Position numbers and translations under genes: made by a program. From assembly GCA_046328525.1 (NCBI GenBank), contig JAXLWK010000003.1:1736001-1800000 (forward strand): 64,000 nucleotides of DNA, in the 5' to 3' direction. Within the stretch, counting starts at the first letter, position 1. Each line of letters begins with the position of its first letter. Positions 24,836 to 33,687 of the stretch are shown here, in pieces. Below the pieces are notes generated by a model. The model saw nothing but the letters and a program-made list of their open reading frames with translations. It had not been told where the DNA came from and did no database searches. The stretch comes from JBDHWG01 sp046328525. GTDB lineage: Bacteria > Chloroflexota > Anaerolineae > Epilineales > JAHCIE01.

Positions 24836-27800
24836 ATGTTGCGTCACATCGGCCGAATCGCTCTCCAGGCCCTCCGGGTGCTCATCGTGCCTCTGCTGGC
24901 CCTGTTCCTCGTCTCATCTCACTCCGCATCCGCCCAGACAACGACTCCGCTGCCGGGCGGGCAGTGGGAGACTATCGCCAACGGCGACAATATCTGGGCG
25001 CTGGCGAAAGAGGGGCCGACGACCCTATGGGCCGGCACACGCGGCGGCGGCGCTGTCAAGTGGGACATCTCCGACATGGGCCACCCCACATACCAGCAGT
25101 ACCTCTACCCGCAGACGGGCCTGCCCAGCAACGAAGTGCGCTCCATCGCCGTGGACGGGCAGGGCAGCCGCTGGTTCGCCACCGATCGTGGCCTCGCCCG
25201 CCTGAACGCCAGCAACCAGTGGACGACGTTCACGCTGAGCAACACCCTGACCCTTGGCACGGTCAAAATGGATACCGTGTCCGACGACCGCGACGCCGGC
25301 CGGCGTGACCTGCCTCTGACCACGTATGACATCGGACTCATCAAGCAGAACTTCGCGGCCACGCCCTACTTCCAAATCGCCGGCGACCCGACGACCTATC
25401 GCTACGCCTGGGCCGACGTCAACCTCAGCGGCAACTTTATCTACATTGACCCGCCGCTGCAGCAGCCGGTCACGGCTGGCGCTCTGGTCTATCCGGTCAA
25501 CTTCGGCCTGCCCTCCAACAACGTCACCGCCCTGGCGGTCGGCGCGAATGGCCGTATCTACGTTGGCACGCAACAGTTCCGCATCCAGACGTACCAGGGC
25601 GAGTGCGACACGCCCGTCTCGACCCGTTTCTCCGGCGGCGGCGGCCTCAACTACCTATGCGACGGCACAAAGCACCTGGGTGGCGGCGTCGCGGAGTATG
25701 ACCCGGCCACCGGCAAGTGGCGCTCGTGGAGTAGCGCTGCCCGGTCGTTCTACTACACGTCCTCCAACGTCGCCTCCAACAACGTCACCGACATGACTGT
25801 GGATTCAGGGGGCGTGGTGTGGGTCACGTTCTTCCCCCAGTGGCGCTGGGCCGAGCCTGACCGCACCGGCGGCAACGACAGCAAGCAGGGCGACTGGCAC
25901 AGTGGCGGTGACGGCGGGATTAGCGCCTTTGACGGCACAAACTGGACCACCTATCAGAACTACACGTGCGACAAGACCGACAACCAGGCCCTCTGTCAGA
26001 ACGGCACGCAGCCGACCGTCAACTCCGTTTCGGCCGTGACGATTGACACGCAGGGGCGGCCGTGGTTTGCCGTCTACGGCCTGGGTCTCCAGGTCAAGTC
26101 CGGCGGCGGCAAGTGGCCGGAGATCCGCAGCTATACGACCACCAACCCCGACACGGGCGCTCTGCTCGAGGCGTTGGGGGAAGCGCGCGTCTATAAGCTC
26201 GCCACCGACAGCCAGGGCAAAATCTGGGCCGCGACGGCGACGGAGACCGGCATCGGCTGGGACATCAGCATCGGCACGACGGACTGCGCCATCGCCAGCT
26301 ACAAGGACACGAACTGCTGGCAGCACATCCGGTCGGTCGCCAACGGCTTTGTCAATGGCCTCAGCACGAACACGGTGCGCAGTCTACTGCGCGATGGCGA
26401 CACGATGTGGGCCGGCACCTCGGACATTCGCAACAACGGCATGGGTATCAACGCCGTGACCACGGACGGCCAGGTCACAGCGCGGCTACGCACCAACGGC
26501 CCGGCCAGCAACAACATCACGAAGATCGCGGTGCGCCAGAACGGTGACGTGTGGATCGGCACCGGCCGCCACGATGCCCCGTTCTACGGCCGCGGCATCA
26601 GCGTCCTCAACCCGCAGGCCGACTGGCAGTCGCCGGCCGCGTGGCAGGCGATTGACAGCGTGCCGACCAAGGCCGAGCAGCTCGCCACGTTCAAGGCCCA
26701 GGCCGCCCAGGGCAACGCCTACGTCTACCTGAACCTGACGGCGGGGGACAGCTCGACCAACTGCACGGCCCTTGCCGCGCTTACCGATACGTCCAAGTTC
26801 CAGTTCGGCGACGACCCCCAGGCCTACGCCGTGAGTCTTGCGATCTGGGACTCCGTCCGGCAGTCGTGCCTGATCTACCCCAACCCCGCGTTCAGCAAGA
26901 CCTACCCCGCCGGGACGCCTGTGTTCAGGCTGGTGCAGCGGCTCAATGGCTCCAACGTGGCCGACATCCGCTTCGATTCCAGCAACCGCGTCTGGATCGG
27001 CCTCCACTCCGAGAGCGTGAAGCTCGGGCAGAACGGCGCCGTCACCGGCTACGGCGACGGCGGCGCGAGCAGCTTCGACGGGACGAACTGGCAGTCGTAC
27101 ACCCCGAAGCAAAAGGGGGTGACGGCGACAGGGCCGGTGCTGAGCGGCGGCCCCGTCATGGCCGTGCTGCCGCGCAGCATATGCGACACGCCGGAGAAGC
27201 TGTGGATGGGCCAGGGCGACCTCATGAACACCCCGATGGGCTACGGGATAGACGCCATAGACCCGGCGGCGAAGCTCGTGACCACCTTGAACACGAGCGA
27301 TGCGCCGTCGCCCGGTGTGGCCGCCCTCGCCCTCAATTCCGCCAGCTGCGACGTGTGGGGCGCGTTCTACCCGTCTTACCGCTACGATAGCGTCAACGGC
27401 TACAGGCGGGTGAACGGCGGCATCGGGCGCTACAATCAGACGACCAAGGCGTGGACCGCTTTCGGGAAGGACCTGAACACGCCCGGCCTGGATGGATGGA
27501 ACACCGACATGACCGCCGTGCAGGTGGACAGCCAGGCGAACGTGTGGGCCGGCTCGTACACGGTCCACGGCACGACGCTGACCTCGCCGCCCCAGCTTTG
27601 CTACGACCCCGCCTGCACCGGCCAGTGGATCGTCGCCCAGCACCATACCGACGCCGTCCTGAACCGTTACCAGAACAATCAGTGGCAGCCCTCGATCCAG
27701 TGGCTCTACGAGGGGTCGGTGACCGATATTCAGCAGGATAGCGCGGGCCGCCTGTGGGTCGCCACGTCCCACGGCTGGCTGGCGGACATCATGAGTTCCT

Positions 27801-30800
27801 CGAATCCGCTGATCGAGCATGCGACGTCGTATCCGCTGACGTTCAACGCCGTGCATGTTCTCGACGGGACGGATTGGGCCACGCTGGACATCCGCGACCC
27901 GCAGTTCCCCTTCACCGATGATAACATCACGTCCATCGCCCAGTCGCCCGACGGCGACATGTGGTTCGGCACGCCCAACTCCGGCGTCATCCACTGGAAC
28001 AAGAGCGCTCAGGCCGATCCGACGGCGACCCCCACGGCGTCGCCCACGGCCAGCAGCACCGCGACGGCCACCGTGACGGCCACCGACACCACCCCGCCGA
28101 CCAAGACGCCGACGGCGACGCGGACCGTGACTCCGCCGCCGGGCGCCACTGTGACGCCGACGGCCACGAGCGCGCCGCCCACGCTGACCAGCACCGCGAC
28201 GGCGACCATCCCTGGGCCGACGCCCACGCGGACGCGGACCCTGACGCCGACGGTCACGCCGACGGTCACGCCGACGAACCGCCCCATCACCATGCGCGTC
28301 TTCCTGCCGTACATTAGCGGCGGCGCGATTGTGCCAGTCGGGCCGACGACGACGACGACCGCGACCCAGGCCCCGCCCACGCGAACGGCGACAGTCACGG
28401 CCACATTGCCGCCCGGCGTGACGCCGCCGACACCCACCCCGACGCTAACGCCGACGCCGACGCTGACGCCGACGCCGACGAGCACGTCCACGGCGACGCC
28501 GACCGACACGCCGACGGCGACTAGCACGGCCACGCCCACCAGCACGGCCACCCCCACCGACACGCCGACGAATACGGCGACCAGTACCCCGACGCGCACC
28601 CCGACGCGCACCCCGACGCCGACGCCGATTGCGCAGTGGGAGTCCGTCTCCTCGCCCGACCCGAACGCGAACACTCTGCGCGCCGTTGACTGTCTCGACT
28701 CCGTCAACTGCTGGGCCGTGGGCGACAACGGGACCATCCTGCGCTGGAACGGTCAGACCTGGACCAAGGAAACGGTCCCCTTCGGCACGCCGAACCTCAA
28801 CGGCATTGACATGATCTCGCGCACCGATGGCTGGGCCGTGGGCGACAACAAGACGATCCTGCGCTACGGCGGCTCGTCCTGGTCGGCATACCCCGTCAGC
28901 AGCATCGTCAGCGCGCCGAACGGCAACTACCTGTCGGTCAGCATGAGCCTCGGCGCACCCGCGTTCCGGCCGGGTGGCTTCATCCTGGCCCGCATCACCA
29001 ACGGCGATCCGGCCCTGCTCTACTGGGACCGTTCCAGTGACCGTTGGCTGACCAACCTATCGGGCGCGAACGCCAATGCGATGAATAGCGTCTACACGAC
29101 CAGCGATGGCAGCATGGGCGTCATCGTGGGCGATCTCTCCAGCACCCTGGAGTATGACGGGGCCGGCAACTGGCTGTTCGACGACAGCGGCCTCAACTTC
29201 CAGGACGTAGCGACGCTCTACAGCGCCCGCCAGTACCGCTTCGCGTCCAACGCTCTGCCGGCGGGCTGGGTCGTCGGCTCCAACCGCTTCCTGGCGTACT
29301 ACACCAACACCTGCCGCGGCAGCGCGCCGTGCTGGCGGCAGGCCGACGCCAGCCTGATCGGCTCCGATGTTCCCAACGGCAGCTACTACGGCGTGTCCAT
29401 CCTGGGCCAGAACAAGGCCTGGGCCGTCGGCGACAATGGCGCCATCATCCGCTGGGACGGCACGCGCTGGAGCTTGCAGACATCCACCGGCACGACGCTG
29501 CGCAGCGTGTTCATGATCGGCGACGTGGAGGGCTGGGCGGTCGGCGACGGCGGCGCAATCTACCGCTTCCGCATCCCCGGCGCCCGCCCCATCAACACTC
29601 CCACCGCCGGGCCTAGCCCCACCTTGCCGCTGGCCGGGCCGACCGGCGGCGCGACGACCCCGGTCTCGACGGCCACCCCAACGGCCACCCCGACCGCCAC
29701 GGCGACGCCGACGGCCACGTCCACGACACCGGCCGGCGCCACGCTCACCCCAACCGCCACCCCCACCGTTGGCCCCGCGCCTACGTCGGGCGCGTTGGGA
29801 ACGTGGACGAGCGTCTCGTCGCCGACCAATGTCACCCTGCGCAGCCTGTCTATCGTGGACGCGACCCACACCTGGGCCGTCGGCGACGGCGGCGTGATCC
29901 TGTTCCACAATGGAACGTCGTGGATACCTCAGAGCAGCGGCACGTCGGAGCGGCTCAACTCGATCTCCATGATCTCGGCGACCGATGGCTGGGCCGTCGG
30001 CGACAACTACACCTTCCTGCGCTGGAACGGCGCTACGTGGCAGAAGTATTACGACGATCTGTGGGCGGTCCTGCCGCAGCAGCGCACGGTCATGAGTGTT
30101 GACATGCTGAAGGGGCCATCATCCCGGTCAGGCTGGTTCGGCGGCGCCGCCGTCGCCCACGAAGGCGGCTTCTTCTACTTCGACCGCACCAACAACACCT
30201 GGCGCACGGCCGCCGCCAGCAGTTGGAACAGCGACAACGGCCACGGCCCGAACGCGGTGAGCCTCGCCCCCGACGGCTCCTGGGGAACGATTGTGTGCGA
30301 TGGCGGCGGCCTGTACGACCTCCAGTTCGACAACGCCGGCACGCCGTACTGGCGTGACCTGGGGCTGATCGGACTGAACAACACCTACGGGCTGCACGTG
30401 ATCGCCGACCCGACGGGCGTGCGCGCGCCGTACTACGGCTGGTACGTCGGCCTGACGTCGGACTTCGCCTTCTACCAGACCGGCGCGCCCCCGAACGACC
30501 GCGGCTGCAACGAGGGCGCCGGGACGCGCACATCGCCGTGTTGGGCGACGGCCATCTCCGGCCTGTTCAACGCCGCCAACACCTACTATCGCTCAGTGTA
30601 CCTGCTCAACAAGAACGACGGCTGGGCGGTGGGCGACGGCAAAGCGATGGCCCACTGGGATGGGAGCCAGTGGACGGTCATCCCGGCCGGCGCCATGCCC
30701 GATATCGCTACCGGCCCAACAATCTACAGCGTGCGGATGCTGTCGAACAGGTCCGGCTGGGCCGTCGGGCAGGACGGCATGATCCTGAAGTACACGAACT

Positions 30801-30802
30801 AG
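24836..30802 (+). CDS. Giant exported multi-propeller protein: 14 Reg_prop-type blades plus two tandem YCF48-like propellers
   Basis: A 1988-residue protein. A signal peptide (residues 1-34, ending SASAQ) is followed by 14 blade motifs of the W-x-G-T type (first LWAGTRGGG, last MWFGTPNS near 1050), which would make two seven-bladed propellers. Next come a Thr/Pro linker (about 1061-1150), the tag-like RVFLPYISGG (1154-1163), a second Thr/Pro linker (to about 1265), six WAVGD-type repeats (about 1270-1580), a third linker, and six more (about 1658-1988). Insertions of about 60-75 residues lie between blades 2/3 and 8/9. No kinase, enzyme or anchor is visible. ATG 24836 has AGGAGG. Extracellular binding or sensing is a guess. 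Confidence 0.8.
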   Translation: MLRHIGRIALQALRVLIVPLLALFLVSSHSASAQTTTPLPGGQWETIANGDNIWALAKEGPTTLWAGTRGGGAVKWDISDMGHPTYQQYLYPQTGLPSNEVRSIAVDGQGSRWFATDRGLARLNASNQWTTFTLSNTLTLGTVKMDTVSDDRDAGRRDLPLTTYDIGLIKQNFAATPYFQIAGDPTTYRYAWADVNLSGNFIYIDPPLQQPVTAGALVYPVNFGLPSNNVTALAVGANGRIYVGTQQFRIQTYQGECDTPVSTRFSGGGGLNYLCDGTKHLGGGVAEYDPATGKWRSWSSAARSFYYTSSNVASNNVTDMTVDSGGVVWVTFFPQWRWAEPDRTGGNDSKQGDWHSGGDGGISAFDGTNWTTYQNYTCDKTDNQALCQNGTQPTVNSVSAVTIDTQGRPWFAVYGLGLQVKSGGGKWPEIRSYTTTNPDTGALLEALGEARVYKLATDSQGKIWAATATETGIGWDISIGTTDCAIASYKDTNCWQHIRSVANGFVNGLSTNTVRSLLRDGDTMWAGTSDIRNNGMGINAVTTDGQVTARLRTNGPASNNITKIAVRQNGDVWIGTGRHDAPFYGRGISVLNPQADWQSPAAWQAIDSVPTKAEQLATFKAQAAQGNAYVYLNLTAGDSSTNCTALAALTDTSKFQFGDDPQAYAVSLAIWDSVRQSCLIYPNPAFSKTYPAGTPVFRLVQRLNGSNVADIRFDSSNRVWIGLHSESVKLGQNGAVTGYGDGGASSFDGTNWQSYTPKQKGVTATGPVLSGGPVMAVLPRSICDTPEKLWMGQGDLMNTPMGYGIDAIDPAAKLVTTLNTSDAPSPGVAALALNSASCDVWGAFYPSYRYDSVNGYRRVNGGIGRYNQTTKAWTAFGKDLNTPGLDGWNTDMTAVQVDSQANVWAGSYTVHGTTLTSPPQLCYDPACTGQWIVAQHHTDAVLNRYQNNQWQPSIQWLYEGSVTDIQQDSAGRLWVATSHGWLADIMSSSNPLIEHATSYPLTFNAVHVLDGTDWATLDIRDPQFPFTDDNITSIAQSPDGDMWFGTPNSGVIHWNKSAQADPTATPTASPTASSTATATVTATDTTPPTKTPTATRTVTPPPGATVTPTATSAPPTLTSTATATIPGPTPTRTRTLTPTVTPTVTPTNRPITMRVFLPYISGGAIVPVGPTTTTTATQAPPTRTATVTATLPPGVTPPTPTPTLTPTPTLTPTPTSTSTATPTDTPTATSTATPTSTATPTDTPTNTATSTPTRTPTRTPTPTPIAQWESVSSPDPNANTLRAVDCLDSVNCWAVGDNGTILRWNGQTWTKETVPFGTPNLNGIDMISRTDGWAVGDNKTILRYGGSSWSAYPVSSIVSAPNGNYLSVSMSLGAPAFRPGGFILARITNGDPALLYWDRSSDRWLTNLSGANANAMNSVYTTSDGSMGVIVGDLSSTLEYDGAGNWLFDDSGLNFQDVATLYSARQYRFASNALPAGWVVGSNRFLAYYTNTCRGSAPCWRQADASLIGSDVPNGSYYGVSILGQNKAWAVGDNGAIIRWDGTRWSLQTSTGTTLRSVFMIGDVEGWAVGDGGAIYRFRIPGARPINTPTAGPSPTLPLAGPTGGATTPVSTATPTATPTATATPTATSTTPAGATLTPTATPTVGPAPTSGALGTWTSVSSPTNVTLRSLSIVDATHTWAVGDGGVILFHNGTSWIPQSSGTSERLNSISMISATDGWAVGDNYTFLRWNGATWQKYYDDLWAVLPQQRTVMSVDMLKGPSSRSGWFGGAAVAHEGGFFYFDRTNNTWRTAAASSWNSDNGHGPNAVSLAPDGSWGTIVCDGGGLYDLQFDNAGTPYWRDLGLIGLNNTYGLHVIADPTGVRAPYYGWYVGLTSDFAFYQTGAPPNDRGCNEGAGTRTSPCWATAISGLFNAANTYYRSVYLLNKNDGWAVGDGKAMAHWDGSQWTVIPAGAMPDIATGPTIYSVRMLSNRSGWAVGQDGMILKYTN
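28018..28630 (+). repeat. Low-complexity Thr/Pro coding repeats in the first propeller gene
   Basis: Two blocks (28018-28290 and 28345-28630) consist mostly of imperfect ACGCCGACG-type triplet and nonamer repeats encoding Thr-Pro linkers, separated by the RVFLPYISGG segment. A third block lies at 29640-29790. They are coding linkers, not a CRISPR array, and are prone to length change and assembly error. Confidence 0.8.
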
Positions 30803-30818
30803 TGAGGAAGGCCCTCCG

Positions 30819-33515
30819 GTGCAGCGGCTGTGGCGATTAGTCCGCTGGACGATCCCCGCCTTGCTCGCCATAGCGGCGCTGACACGCTACGCCGCCGGTT
30901 CGACACCGGCGGCGACGGCGTGCGGTGTGCCGTCTCTGGCGTGCGCGGTCTCCGCCGCCGGCCCCCTCGCCCCCGAAGCGTCCGGCTCGGCGTGGTTGAC
31001 GATTGCCAACGGCGACAACGTCCGCTTCCTGACGCAGATTGACGGCGCGCTCTGGGCCGGGACCGAGGCCGGCGGCGCGATCCGCTGGGACGGCCCCGGC
31101 CGCTACCGTCAGTACCTCTACCCGCAGGATGGGCTGGCCGCCAACGATGTCCGGGCGATCACCGCCTATGCCGGCAAGCTCTGGTTTGCGACCAGCCGCG
31201 GCCTGAGCAGCCTCGGCGACGACGGTCGTTGGGCCAGCTATACCACCGCCAGCACCGGCGGCGGCCTCCCCTCCGACGACCTGACCTCCCTGGCCGTCGG
31301 ACCGGACGGCAGTCTCTGGATCGGAACGCGTCAGACGTGGGACGGCGCGAGCTGGGTCGGCGGCGGCCTCGCCCGCTTCCAGGACGGGCGCTGGCACACC
31401 TACACCCCAACGGACGGCATCCCCTCGCTGAACGTCGTGGGCGTGGCCGTAGACGCGAACGCCCGCGTCTGGGCCGTCGGCCAGCCCCACCGGGTCTGGG
31501 TTCCGGCGTCGGACACGACCCCCGGCCACTGGGAGCTGCGGAACGGCGGCGCGAGCGTGCTGACGGATGGCGCCTGGACGCGGTACGAGCGCAACGACCG
31601 GGTCGCCACTAGCCTGCCTAACACCAACATGTTCTACACCGTCACGCCCGACCGCTTTGGCGGCGTCTGGTTCGGCACTGCCGCCGGTCTGCTGATGTAT
31701 GGTCCGCGTGGCTGGGCACAGTGGACGGTGACAGGCGGCGGCTCAGCCGGCAACCCCGTCACGTCCGTGGGTGTCGGGGACGACGGCCGCGTGTGGATGG
31801 GGGTCATGGACCCGGCCGGCTACGGCCTGAGCCTCACCATCCTGGACACCCACGGCTCCCCCTACGATCACAGCGCTGACACGTGGCATGACATCCCCGC
31901 CGCCGCCCTACCGGCGGAGACCGTGCGCGCCATCCTGCCCCTCACCGGCGGGACACAAGCCTGGCTGGGACTCCAGGAGCACTCCGGTAACGGCGGGGGG
32001 CTGGCCCGCGTTAGCGACAACGGCGCGGCGGCCGAGCAGCGCCTGACGACCGGCCTCAGCTCGAACTATGTCAGCGCCCTGGCCGTCGCCCCCGATGGCG
32101 CTCTCTGGATCGGCACCGGCGCGGTGGACACGCCTGGCCGCGGCCACGGCCTCGACATTCGCGGGCCAGATGGCAGCTGGAGCCACTACCGCGCTAACCT
32201 GCCATCCACCACGCCGGCCACGACGACGACGCGCGCCGCGTCCGGAGGCGATGCCGTGCTGTATGTCGCGTTGAGCGACGCCGCCGCCCTTGACACCGCC
32301 TTCCCCGGCCAGGCGTTCACCCTACCCGGCGATCCCACCCGCTACAGCATCACCAACCACTACGCCATCGGCGGCGAGGGGCTGCTCCTTATCCAACCGC
32401 CCCTGGCGCGCGACTACCCAGCCGGCGCTTCCCTTTTCCCCCTCCTCCAGACCGTCGCCAGCGATACCATCGCCGGCATCGCCTTCGACAAATATGGGAC
32501 GGCCTGGGTTGCGGCGCGCGGCGACAGCCTGAACACCGACCGCACTCGTTTCGCCGACGGGGGCCTCAGCCGCGTGGATACGACAGGCTCGACACTCCAG
32601 TGGCAGGTGTATCACAGCGTCACGCCAGGGGCTAACGGCCTGCCGACCAACAACGTGTCTGCCGTCGCCGTGGGCACGGATGGGCGGGTCTGGGTCGGCA
32701 CCGGCAGCCTCCGCGACGCCTCCGGCAGTGGCTTGGCGGTGCTCGACCCGGCCCGGCGAAGCTGGACGACGTACACGGCACGGGATGGCCTCGCGTCGAA
32801 CAACATCACCGCCGTCGTGACGACGCCGGAGGGCGATGTCTGGGCCGCCGGCGCGAGTTACTGGAGCGACGGGAAGCGTCTCGGTGGCGGCGTGTCCATG
32901 CTGCGCGGCGGGACGTGGACGACGTGGACCTCGGCGACCTCGGCCCTCGTCGCCGACGCCGACGAGGTGCGTAGCCTGGGCCGCGACCGCAAGGGCGCGA
33001 TCTGGGCCGGCGCGTGGCACTACGACGGCCCCGATCTACGCACGGCCTGGCCGCTCGTCAGCGCGGCCGCCAATCGCTTCGCCGCCGGCGAGTGGACGAG
33101 CTGGACGTTCCCACGGGATGGGTGGGTCACCGCCCTGGCTGCCGGCCCCGACGGACGGCTGTGGGCCGCGACGAGCCGCGGCGAGACCGAGGTTGACGCC
33201 GCCGAGGGCGGTCTGTGGGTCTGGGACGGGCGGACGTGGCTGCGCGTCAGCACGCCGGCTGGCCTGATGGACAAGAACATCCAGAGCCTCACCGTTGCGC
33301 CCAACGGCAGCGTCTGGATCGGCACGGTGGATCATGGCCTGAGCCGCTACAACCCGGCGATTGCGCCGCTGCCCACGGCGGCCCCGCCGACGGCGACCCC
33401 CTCGCCCACCCCGCCCCCGACGCCGACGCCCGCGCCCACCGTCCCGCCCGACACGCAGACCGAGCGCGTCTATCTACCGTTCATTGGCCGCGCCAGCAGC
33501 CGGCCAGGGCCGTAG
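30819..33515 (+). CDS. Exported double-propeller protein (14 Reg_prop-type blades) with VYLPFIGR tail
   Basis: An 898-residue paralogue of the preceding protein. A hydrophobic signal lies in residues 1-27; the mature part starts with a block shared by all three paralogues (TIANGDN... LWAGTEAGG). I count 14 blade motifs, the last VWIGTVDHG near 830. A 60-75-residue insertion containing GDPTRYSI and PAGASLFPL lies between blades 8 and 9, at the same place as in its neighbour. A Thr/Pro linker and RVYLPFIGR (883-891) close the protein. GTG 30819 follows GAGGAAGG by 7 bases, 16 bp after the first gene, so they share a transcript. Confidence 0.8.
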   Translation: MQRLWRLVRWTIPALLAIAALTRYAAGSTPAATACGVPSLACAVSAAGPLAPEASGSAWLTIANGDNVRFLTQIDGALWAGTEAGGAIRWDGPGRYRQYLYPQDGLAANDVRAITAYAGKLWFATSRGLSSLGDDGRWASYTTASTGGGLPSDDLTSLAVGPDGSLWIGTRQTWDGASWVGGGLARFQDGRWHTYTPTDGIPSLNVVGVAVDANARVWAVGQPHRVWVPASDTTPGHWELRNGGASVLTDGAWTRYERNDRVATSLPNTNMFYTVTPDRFGGVWFGTAAGLLMYGPRGWAQWTVTGGGSAGNPVTSVGVGDDGRVWMGVMDPAGYGLSLTILDTHGSPYDHSADTWHDIPAAALPAETVRAILPLTGGTQAWLGLQEHSGNGGGLARVSDNGAAAEQRLTTGLSSNYVSALAVAPDGALWIGTGAVDTPGRGHGLDIRGPDGSWSHYRANLPSTTPATTTTRAASGGDAVLYVALSDAAALDTAFPGQAFTLPGDPTRYSITNHYAIGGEGLLLIQPPLARDYPAGASLFPLLQTVASDTIAGIAFDKYGTAWVAARGDSLNTDRTRFADGGLSRVDTTGSTLQWQVYHSVTPGANGLPTNNVSAVAVGTDGRVWVGTGSLRDASGSGLAVLDPARRSWTTYTARDGLASNNITAVVTTPEGDVWAAGASYWSDGKRLGGGVSMLRGGTWTTWTSATSALVADADEVRSLGRDRKGAIWAGAWHYDGPDLRTAWPLVSAAANRFAAGEWTSWTFPRDGWVTALAAGPDGRLWAATSRGETEVDAAEGGLWVWDGRTWLRVSTPAGLMDKNIQSLTVAPNGSVWIGTVDHGLSRYNPAIAPLPTAAPPTATPSPTPPPTPTPAPTVPPDTQTERVYLPFIGRASSRPGP

Positions 33516-33687
33516 CGCGCGGCGAGTCGCCACGGCGCGCCTACTTTTGCACATCGGGCGCGGTTGCATTAACATTTGTCGGTTTGAAGCCATACCCTTT
33601 CGGAAGCTGGCCCGTTATTTATACTGGTATGCCGGTTCTCGCACGTCCTCGCCGCGGGCCAACAATTCCCCTGTGGAGGCATTTCTC

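Noticed and set aside
28018..29790. Regular short repeats that might suggest a CRISPR array
   Set aside because: There is no repeat-spacer pattern; they are in-frame Thr-Pro codon repeats inside a gene.
33516..33687. A promoter for the third propeller gene (TATACT at 33620-33625)
   Set aside because: The -10 is good, but no acceptable -35 lies at 16-18 bp, so it was not listed as a feature.
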